Source: Vampirovibrionales bacterium
Lineage (GTDB): Bacteria > Cyanobacteriota > Vampirovibrionia > Vampirovibrionales > Vampirovibrionaceae
Reading direction: 5' to 3'
Length of the DNA: 64,000 bases
Assembly (NCBI GenBank): GCA_016712355.1
Contig: JADJRF010000005.1
Location: forward strand, 2,418,001 to 2,482,000
Position 1 is the stretch's first letter. The number at the start of each line of letters is the position of its first letter. Below, in pieces: positions 58,678 to 64,000 of the stretch. The position numbers and the translations under genes are program-made. Under the pieces are notes generated by a model. That model did not search any database, was not told the origin of the DNA, and worked only from the letters and a program-made list of their open reading frames with translations.

Positions 58678-59015
58678 GGGGACGGCTTTTCTGCTTTACG
58701 CCAGCAGACCATTTTGAGAGCTTTTGAAAGTAGCCTGCTTGGCGTTATCGTGATGAGTCGGTCATCAACGGTCTTCTGAATACCCAGGCAAACGGTTGAC
58801 GGGCCTTTGTCATGAGGGGTGTTATTTCCCCCCAGAACCGTCACTAAGCCGGGCGCATCAGGCTTGTGCGCGAGTTCTTCAGCAAGACGATCGCTTAGAA
58901 CCAGCAAGCCGGCTTGGTGTTGAATGGGAGTGATTTCTTTCAGATAATCGACAGACACAATAGGGGGGGGAGATGGCTGTCTCGAGCTCGAAGAAGAGGG
59001 AGGCGGTATCTTCAT
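58674..59015 (-). CDS. Hypothetical protein with Ser/Pro-rich N-terminus
   Basis: A 113-aa protein with MKIPPPSSSSSRQPSPPP followed by a compact, probably folded part (YLKEITPIQHQAGLLVLSDRLAEELAHKPDAPGLVTVLGGNN). AGGAG lies 12 nt before the ATG. No family was recognised. The disordered Pro/Ser start recalls the M41-like proteins and the protein at 32902, which could mean a shared export or targeting signal. That is speculation. Confidence 0.55.
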   Translation of the reverse strand: MKIPPPSSSSSRQPSPPPIVSVDYLKEITPIQHQAGLLVLSDRLAEELAHKPDAPGLVTVLGGNNTPHDKGPSTVCLGIQKTVDDRLITITPSRLLSKALKMVCWRKAEKPSP

Positions 59016-59113
59016 TGCGGTTTAGGGCTCCTAAAAGAGTAGGCTATCCAGAGGCCTCTCGTTGAGAGGCGCACGATCCATCAAGGCCGCGAGCGGCGGG
59101 AAATTGCGCGGCC

Positions 59114-59848
59114 TTAGGTTCCAAGCCACTCCAAGCCGCCGGGCAAGGCGTCGGGGGAGAATTCGAGGTGCAAAATACGCCGGTGATGCGGCGATCCGCC
59201 GGAAGCCGACGCATGCAGCACGAGCGGACGCATCGCCAGAATATCGCCGCGCTGGGCGACGCACAGCACGGGAGCAGTCTCGGCGATAACGGCGCGGGTC
59301 TGCTCGTCGGACAGGCGTCCCGCGCGATGAGAACCGGGAATCAGGCGAAGCGCGCCATTATCGGCGTCGGCGGCGTCCAAATGAATGCGCAGGGTCAGCA
59401 TGCGGCGCAGAATCTCGACAGGCGGCTGCACGGACGCGCCCCATGAACGGATGCGCCAGTTCTCAAAACCGGCGCACTCGCGGCGATGCCGCACGTTAAT
59501 GGTTAAATCCTGATGCCACGGGACTTTCCAATTAGATTGCGGCGTTTTATCAAAGAGAATCGCCCGGACAATGGGCGGGGGATCTCCAAACACTGGCGTT
59601 AAAGAGGCATGAATCGACGGCCGTTCGAGCCAGCGCCGCAACTCGGGCAGGGCCTTCAGCAGGTTTCGCTCGGCAAACCCGCGGCGGACGACATCGCCCC
59701 CTTGATTCGGGCGCGTTGGCCGTGTGAGCATCGACAGCAACGCGTCCGTCTCGCCCACGTCGAGCGCCGCAGGACGCAAGGTGAATCCGTCGCGGTCCAG
59801 CGCGGCGCGACAGGCGTGGGCATCGCCGAGCGCAATCGGGCTTATCAT
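59114..59848 (-). CDS. PhyH-family (phytanoyl-CoA dioxygenase-like) oxygenase
   Basis: A 244-aa Fe(II)/2-oxoglutarate-dependent dioxygenase fold. The iron triad is visible: PWHQDL (HxD near residue 120) and the distal His in VLHASASGGSPHHRRILHLEF, whose Arg would bind 2-oxoglutarate. NGALRLIPGSHRAGRLSDEQ is a typical PhyH stretch. The substrate is unknown; members hydroxylate fatty acyl chains, halogenate or act on small metabolites. ATG 59848 overlaps the stop of the upstream Cdd1-like gene by 4 nt. Confidence 0.87.
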   Translation of the reverse strand: MISPIALGDAHACRAALDRDGFTLRPAALDVGETDALLSMLTRPTRPNQGGDVVRRGFAERNLLKALPELRRWLERPSIHASLTPVFGDPPPIVRAILFDKTPQSNWKVPWHQDLTINVRHRRECAGFENWRIRSWGASVQPPVEILRRMLTLRIHLDAADADNGALRLIPGSHRAGRLSDEQTRAVIAETAPVLCVAQRGDILAMRPLVLHASASGGSPHHRRILHLEFSPDALPGGLEWLGT

Positions 59849-60132
59849 GGCGGATTCAGCGCCTTGCGTTCGGCGGTCCACTGGCTCCAGTGGGTTTTTT
59901 CACCCGTTTGCGCTTCGTGGATCGCCGCGCGAAAGACGTCGCGCACGCACGGATCATGACGCGCGCCCGTCAGGCTAGCCAGACGCCGGTAGAGATCATC
60001 GGCGTCGCACGCCGCCAACGCCGCGATGGTCTCGATGCCCAGCACGCTGAAATCGCGCAAGGCCGCCGGGCCGATGTTGGCAAGAGACCCAAGGCCGCTG
60101 GCGGGTTTTCGAGAGGCAGGACGTCGACTCAT
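59845..60132 (-). CDS. Cdd1-like helix-hairpin-helix protein
   Basis: A 95-aa protein matching the small 'pathogenicity locus' (Cdd1) family: LANIGPAALRDFSVLGIETIAALAACDADDLYRRLASLTGARHDPCVRDVFRAAIHEA. The first part is a helix-hairpin-helix (NIGPA...LGI) that may bind DNA, and DPCVRDVFR is the family hallmark. It is translationally coupled to the PhyH gene. Function is unknown across the family. Confidence 0.82.
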   Translation of the reverse strand: MSRRPASRKPASGLGSLANIGPAALRDFSVLGIETIAALAACDADDLYRRLASLTGARHDPCVRDVFRAAIHEAQTGEKTHWSQWTAERKALNPP

Positions 60133-60241
60133 CTCGCAGAGGTTTTCTCAGGAAAAGCGCCCATTTGCGGCAGCCACACAAAACGAAAGCCGCCGAATAG
60201 CGCGTTCCACAGGAGGGGCCACCCTGAAAATGGCTAAAAAC

Positions 60242-60314
60242 TGGGCGTTGACGGGCTCGAACCGCCGACATCTTCCGTGTAAAGGAAGCGCTCTACCAAC
60301 TGAGCTAAACGCCC
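60242..60314 (-). tRNA. tRNA-Val (anticodon UAC)
   Basis: The minus strand folds as a full cloverleaf. The acceptor is GGGCGTT/AACGCCC, the D arm contains AGCTCAGTTGGTAGAGC, and the anticodon stem is CTTCC/GGAAG with loop TTTACAC (anticodon TAC). The T arm is GGCGG-TTCGAGC-CCGTC with one weak pair. The discriminator is A; CCA is not encoded (GTT follows). It reads GUA and, by wobble, other Val codons. Confidence 0.95.
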
Positions 60315-60363
60315 GCGAATGCGTCTGAGCATAGCGCCCTGAGGCGGCGCGCGTCAAGCGGAG

Positions 60364-60975
60364 TCAGCGGCGCGCGTCAAGCGGGGTCAGCAGCTCGCGC
60401 CGCTGAGTCCGCGCCTCGGTGACGATCCAGTCGACCGGATAATCCCACGGGGCCAGCGCCACAGGCAGACGCTCGCAGAACAAGGCTTCTGGAATCGCGG
60501 CGATGGCGGTCAGACCCGCCGCCAGCGACCCGGCCAGAAATCGATCGTAACAGGCCTTGCCGTAGCCCAGACGATGGCCGCGCGCGTCGACCATCAGCGC
60601 CGGGGCGATCAGCGCGTCGCCGGGACGCGGAACATACGGGGGCGCCTGCGCAGACGGCTCGCGGATGCCGTAGGCGTTTTCGATCAGCGGCGTCTCGGGC
60701 TCGTAGCGGTGAAAGGTCAGCGCCTCGTCAGCGCCGTCCATGCGCGGCAAATAGAGGGCGGCCTGCGGCACGCGCGTGGTGAGCGGCCACAGGTCGATTT
60801 CATCTGATGTGGCGCAAAACAGCAACAGCGAGGGAGCCGACTGGACACAGGTCATCGCCGCCAGTCGCGCGATCAGGGCGGCGCCCAGCGCCTCGCGATC
60901 CAGGGTTCGACGCACGGCGCGCGCTTGGCGACGAAGCGCCTTCTTATCGCAGAATCGCGCGGTGATGTCTGACAT
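60364..60975 (-). CDS. 5-formyltetrahydrofolate cyclo-ligase
   Basis: A 203-aa enzyme (YgfA/MTHFS family) that converts 5-formyl-THF to methenyl-THF using ATP, returning folate to the one-carbon pool used by purN and thyX in this window. Motifs are KKALRRQARAVRRTL at the N-terminus, LYLPRMDG, YGIREPSAQAP, and the nucleotide-binding ARGHRLGYGKACYDRFL. The order and length are typical. The start ATG is at 60975. Confidence 0.95.
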   Translation of the reverse strand: MSDITARFCDKKALRRQARAVRRTLDREALGAALIARLAAMTCVQSAPSLLLFCATSDEIDLWPLTTRVPQAALYLPRMDGADEALTFHRYEPETPLIENAYGIREPSAQAPPYVPRPGDALIAPALMVDARGHRLGYGKACYDRFLAGSLAAGLTAIAAIPEALFCERLPVALAPWDYPVDWIVTEARTQRRELLTPLDARR

Positions 60976-61139
60976 TAGCGACAGGCCAAGCGCAAACGCG
61001 CCATCATTGGGGGGTCTCCGGGGTGAGGGAAGGGGAATGGGGAAGATTTAAAGGGATTTCAAGGGGATTTTTTGATTCTGGGTCGTTGAATTTTATTGTA
61101 CAGTGAGGGCGCGCGCCGTATGAAAACGATAGTGCTGGT

Positions 61140-61460
61140 ATGACGCCTTCATCATCTTCTTCGTCATCGTCTTCCTCTTCGTCATCGCCCGGCGATTCTT
61201 CCGCATCGGTATGGGTGTCGCTGGGGGCCAGACTCAAACAGGCGCGCCAGCAACGCGGGCTCAAACAGGCGGATGCTGCGCGGCGCGTGGGCGTCTCAGT
61301 TTCCAGTATGTCGGCCATGGAGAACGGTCAGCGCAAAGTCGACGCCTTCGAGCTGTTCGCCTTGGCGCGCCTGTACCGTCAGCCGATGGACTGGTTCTTC
61401 AGCGGACACCCGGAACTGTGGAACGATTCGCACAAGCGCGCGCCAGCCGGACGCCTTTGA
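61140..61460 (+). CDS. XRE-family transcriptional regulator with a polyserine N-terminus
   Basis: A 106-aa protein with an unusual run of 13 Ser residues at positions 4-16 (MTPSSSS...). It is followed by an XRE/Cro helix-turn-helix: LGARLKQARQQRGLKQADAARRVGVSVSSMSAMENGQRKVDAFELFALARLYRQPMDWFF. The HTH is complete, including the recognition helix around VSSMSAMENG. No ribosome site is seen at the ATG. A 7-codon frame at about 61121 (MKTIVLV) ends overlapping this ATG. The target genes are unknown; it may control itself or the divergent folate gene. Confidence 0.82.
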   Translation: MTPSSSSSSSSSSSSSPGDSSASVWVSLGARLKQARQQRGLKQADAARRVGVSVSSMSAMENGQRKVDAFELFALARLYRQPMDWFFSGHPELWNDSHKRAPAGRL

Positions 61461-61624
61461 CGTAAAATAGGGATAGACCGCCCATGAGGGTCCAGCCCCA
61501 GCCCTCAAGATTCTCGCCAGACGACCGATACCGCTTGCGTCTGGTAACTTGTCCGGGTTTGAATTCCACGGTTTGTCACGTCTGTTTCGCTTGATGGATT
61601 CCCCTGTCTGAATGGCCTCGCCTG

Positions 61625-62590
61625 ATGCGACTGATTGAAACGCTGACCGGCCCGTCTTTAGCGCCCTCGTCCTGCGCGATGGGGATGTTTGACGGCGTGC
61701 ATACGGGTCATCGCATGGTGCTGGAAAACGCCCTGCGCGAGGCCCGCGCCAACGGCTGGATGAGCGTGGCGTTCAGCTTCGCCAATCATCCGCAGGCGCT
61801 GTTGTCGGCCACGCCCACCCAATTGCTGTCTTCGCGCGAGGAGCGGCTCGAGGCCTTCGCCGCCATGGGGTTTGACGCCGCCGTGATTCTGCCGTTCGAT
61901 GAGGCCATGCGCGCCATTGAAGCGCCGGTCTTCGTCCAGCGGATTTTACGGGGATTTCTGAACGTCAGAAGCGTCTCAGTCGGCTACGACTATCGCTTCG
62001 GGGCCGGGCGGCGCGGCGATTGCGATTATTTACGACAGTGCGCGGCCCGCGAGGGCTTTCAAGCGCAGATTGTCGACCCGGTGCGCGCGCCGGATGCCGA
62101 TGGTCACGCGATTGTCAGCAGTACGCTGATTCGCAAGCTCCTCAATTTTGGCGACGTGAAGCAGGCCAATAGCTTGCTGGGGCAGCCTTACGCCCTGACA
62201 GGCCGCGTGACGGCCGGGGTGCAGCGCGGGCGTCAGTTGGGTTTTCCGACCGCGAATCTGGACGTGGCGCCTCAGCGGCTGATTCCGGCGATTGGCGCGT
62301 ATGCGGCTCAGGCGCGCGTGTGCGGCAAGACGTATCGCGCCGTGTGCAACATTGGCCATGCGCCTACGTTCGAGGACGCCTTTCCGCGCCGGGTGGAAGC
62401 GCATCTGCTGGACTATGACGGCCCGTCCTTCTACGACGAGACGATGCGCATCGCCTTTCTTGCCCGCCTTCGCGACGAGCGCGCATTCCCCAGCGCCGAC
62501 GCGTTGGTTGAGCAGATCCGTCGCGATTGCGCCTCTGCGCGCGCGCTGACTGACGACGCTTCCGTTGTCGCCCATCCAGAACACGCCTGA
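61625..62590 (+). CDS. ribF: Bifunctional riboflavin kinase / FMN adenylyltransferase
   Basis: Makes FMN and FAD from riboflavin; FAD is needed by the flavin-dependent ThyX in this window. The 321-aa sequence has an N-terminal nucleotidyltransferase domain (MGMFDGVHTGHRMVL with the HxGH-type site, SVGYDYRFGAGRRGD, and VSSTLIRKLL). The C-terminal kinase domain is LTGRVTAGVQRGRQLGFPTANL...IGAYAA...NIGHAPTF...VEAHLLDYDGPSFY. Both catalytic parts are present. It overlaps the next gene by TGATG. Confidence 0.96.
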   Translation: MRLIETLTGPSLAPSSCAMGMFDGVHTGHRMVLENALREARANGWMSVAFSFANHPQALLSATPTQLLSSREERLEAFAAMGFDAAVILPFDEAMRAIEAPVFVQRILRGFLNVRSVSVGYDYRFGAGRRGDCDYLRQCAAREGFQAQIVDPVRAPDADGHAIVSSTLIRKLLNFGDVKQANSLLGQPYALTGRVTAGVQRGRQLGFPTANLDVAPQRLIPAIGAYAAQARVCGKTYRAVCNIGHAPTFEDAFPRRVEAHLLDYDGPSFYDETMRIAFLARLRDERAFPSADALVEQIRRDCASARALTDDASVVAHPEHA

Positions 62591-63321
62591 TGAAAATAAG
62601 CATCGCGTCAAAAATAGGAGCGGAGCTTGAGAGAGAGATCCGCATCTTCGAGCGCGACGACATTGACAGAGCCGTCGGGCGAATGCGTAACGGCTGCATT
62701 CAGGTGCAGGTGCCCAAACGCTGGTCGCAGCGGCACAAGGCGTCGGTCGCCGAAGAATTGGCGCGCAAGGTAAAAGAGCGCGAAGAAGAGCGCCGTCGCA
62801 TCCTGCAGGAAATTGACCTCAGCCAGTCGCCGCGCGTCACCATTGAGACGAACGAGGCGCTTCAGGCGCTGGTGGACGAAATCAACGCGCAGACCTTTCG
62901 AATCGACGGCGTCCGGGCCGAAATCGGCAGTTCGCGCTATACCCGCCTCGCCCAGATGAACATCCGCACGCGGGTCATGCGGGTGTCGCGCTTCAGCCTG
63001 CGCAACGTCCCCCAGCAAAGCCTGCGGTATCTGCTGGTACATGAGCTGGCGCATTGTCTGGAAGCCAATCATAACAAACGCTTCTGGAAGCATGTGGAGC
63101 GCTTTGTACCCGATTATGAGCGCCAGAGCCGTATTATTCGGGCTGTTCACGCGCAGTCGGTGGCGGATGAAGAGCGCCTGCATCCTGCGCCGCCGCCCAA
63201 GAAACGCCAGCCCCGGCCCTTACCCACGCCTCCCACCCAGGAAGAATGGGCGCGGATGCCGGATTACATCAAAAAATTGATGCCCCCCTGGCATGAGTTG
63301 ATCAAGATGTACTGGCCATGA
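62590..63321 (+). CDS. YgjP/WLM-type metallopeptidase-like protein
   Basis: A 243-aa protein. Residues about 20-130 are charged and helical. Then YLLVHELAHCLEANHNKRFWKHVERFVPDYERQSR follows the YgjP (DUF45) zinc motif: HExxH, then a third His in NHxxxFW and the PDY signature. The C-terminus is Pro-rich. It is a predicted cytoplasmic zinc peptidase. It is coupled to ribF (TGATG) and glgA (ATGA), an odd functional mix, so co-expression may reflect growth control rather than a pathway. Confidence 0.85.
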   Translation: MKISIASKIGAELEREIRIFERDDIDRAVGRMRNGCIQVQVPKRWSQRHKASVAEELARKVKEREEERRRILQEIDLSQSPRVTIETNEALQALVDEINAQTFRIDGVRAEIGSSRYTRLAQMNIRTRVMRVSRFSLRNVPQQSLRYLLVHELAHCLEANHNKRFWKHVERFVPDYERQSRIIRAVHAQSVADEERLHPAPPPKKRQPRPLPTPPTQEEWARMPDYIKKLMPPWHELIKMYWP

Positions 63322-64000
63322 CGCGCGTCGTTTTCGCGGCGGCGGAAGCGGCTCCCTTCGTCAAGGTCGGCGGATTGGCCGATGTTGCGGGAAGTCTGCC
63401 CCCGGCGCTGGCCAGACTGGGCGCTTCCGTACTGCTAATACTCCCGAAATACGGCTTTATGGACCCCTCGGCCCACGGATTTGAACCCAGTTCGGAGCCC
63501 TTAATGGTCTCTTTCGACGGCCAGGCCTATCCGGTTCGACTCTGGCGCGGGCATCTGCCCAATGGGGCGGGGCAAGCCGGGCCGCCGGCGTTGTGGATTG
63601 AGAACGACACGTTTTTTACGCCATGTCAGCAGGCGTATCCCGCAGAACATCCGACGTTTTCGATTGGGCGCTATTTGTTTTTCAGCGAATGCGTGTTCGC
63701 GGCGCTGCGACATCTGGATTTTCGGGCAGACATCCTGCATGCGCATGATTGGCATCTGGCCCCGGCCATTGACCGGCTGGCGGCCAAACGGCGGCAGATT
63801 CATCTGTTTCAGCAGACGGGCGCCGTGCTGACGATTCATAATCTGGCGTATCAGGGCCAATGGGGCGACGAGAACTGGCTGGCGCGCGGCATTCGCTTTG
63901 CCGACGCCGTTACCACCGTCTCGCCCACGTACGCATGGGAAATTCAGACGCCAGAAGGCGGCTATGGCCTTGATGGGCTTCTGCGCGCCACGCCCGGCGG
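63318..64000 (+). CDS. glgA: Glycogen synthase (ADP-glucose), 5' part only
   Basis: The first 227 codons of a GT5 enzyme, continuing past the window. It starts MTRVVFAAAEAAPFVKVGGLADVAGSLPPAL, where KVGGLADV is the ADP-glucose-binding signature. DILHAHDWHLAPAI and LTIHNLAYQGQWG are the next GT5 landmarks, followed by TTVSPTYAWEIQTPEGGYGLDGLL. It extends alpha-1,4-glucan from ADP-glucose for carbon storage. The start is fixed by the ATGA overlap with the YgjP-like gene. Confidence 0.96.
   Translation, partial: MTRVVFAAAEAAPFVKVGGLADVAGSLPPALARLGASVLLILPKYGFMDPSAHGFEPSSEPLMVSFDGQAYPVRLWRGHLPNGAGQAGPPALWIENDTFFTPCQQAYPAEHPTFSIGRYLFFSECVFAALRHLDFRADILHAHDWHLAPAIDRLAAKRRQIHLFQQTGAVLTIHNLAYQGQWGDENWLARGIRFADAVTTVSPTYAWEIQTPEGGYGLDGLLRATPG

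Noticed and set aside
61461..61624. FMN riboswitch upstream of ribF
   Set aside because: The conserved RFN-element core was not found in the 164-nt leader.

Overview
This is a roughly 60% GC chromosomal stretch from a Gram-negative (diderm) bacterium. It is dense with housekeeping genes on both strands and has no rRNA, no CRISPR array and no recognisable insertion sequence. Three proteins point to the non-photosynthetic sister lineages of Cyanobacteria (Vampirovibrionia/'Melainabacteria'). They are a DUF4330 membrane protein, an O-antigen-ligase-like protein whose GIGPGND...TALGAYS segment resembles cyanobacterial IctB, and an N-acetylmuramoyl-L-alanine amidase with repeated AMIN-type domains. 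No photosynthesis gene is present. The affiliation is an inference and would need marker-gene placement. ExbB/ExbD/TonB, a heptose-kinase-like enzyme, a heptosyltransferase-like GT9 protein and an O-antigen-ligase-like protein argue for an outer membrane with lipopolysaccharide-like glycans. A chemoreceptor and Flp-type pilins suggest motility or attachment.

Layout. 1-7.7 kb: sensor histidine kinase (partial), chemoreceptor, repeat-rich RTX-like surface protein, metK, a small membrane protein and a B12-binding radical SAM enzyme. 7.7-12.6 kb: an accessory stretch with an FtsH-type (M41) stand-alone peptidase-like gene, then a compact five-gene cassette ending in a phage terminase large subunit. 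12.7-17.2 kb: rdgB, a nitroreductase, and an active/inactive M16 peptidase pair. 17.2-29.4 kb, all minus strand: a GT-C membrane protein, then MoxR-DUF58-VWA, then two more M41-like paralogs, a membrane protein, hemA-hemC and the AMIN amidase. 29.5-34.5 kb, plus: TPR protein, small exported protein, aroK-aroB, a lineage-specific protein, a 70-nt tandem repeat array and thyX. 34.4-37.6 kb: polytopic membrane protein, two Flp-pilin-like genes, and a membrane methyltransferase. 37.8-44.4 kb: a tightly overlapping run of purM, purN, TPR lipoprotein, PfkB sugar kinase, DUF4330, IctB/WaaL-like ligase and GT9. 44.4-49.4 kb: DHH phosphoesterase, dxr, a zinc ribbon protein and a TPR/O-GlcNAc-transferase-like protein. 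49.8-54.4 kb: aquaporin, GDT1-type transporter, DedA, a ParD/ParE-like toxin-antitoxin pair, APC permease and a small membrane protein. 54.4-64 kb: two ExbD, ExbB and TonB genes, a PlsC-type acyltransferase, a PhyH dioxygenase with a Cdd1-like protein, tRNA-Val, 5-formyl-THF cyclo-ligase, an XRE regulator, ribF, a YgjP-like metallopeptidase and the start of glgA.

How it fits together. The core functions are SAM, folate, thymidylate, purine, haem, shikimate, isoprenoid (MEP), flavin and glycogen synthesis, together with envelope biogenesis. Many neighbours overlap by ATGA or TGATG, which implies translational coupling. Several plus-strand genes begin 6-10 nt after an extended -10 box, which suggests leaderless mRNAs.

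The most unusual content is: (i) three paralogous M41-like metallopeptidases without an AAA domain, two of them sharing an almost identical 195-bp 3' module and lying beside a MoxR operon; (ii) an orphan terminase cassette without portal or capsid genes; (iii) a 70-nt tandem repeat with a covarying hairpin upstream of an atypical thyX; and (iv) an aroK whose only well-placed start is a CTG codon.
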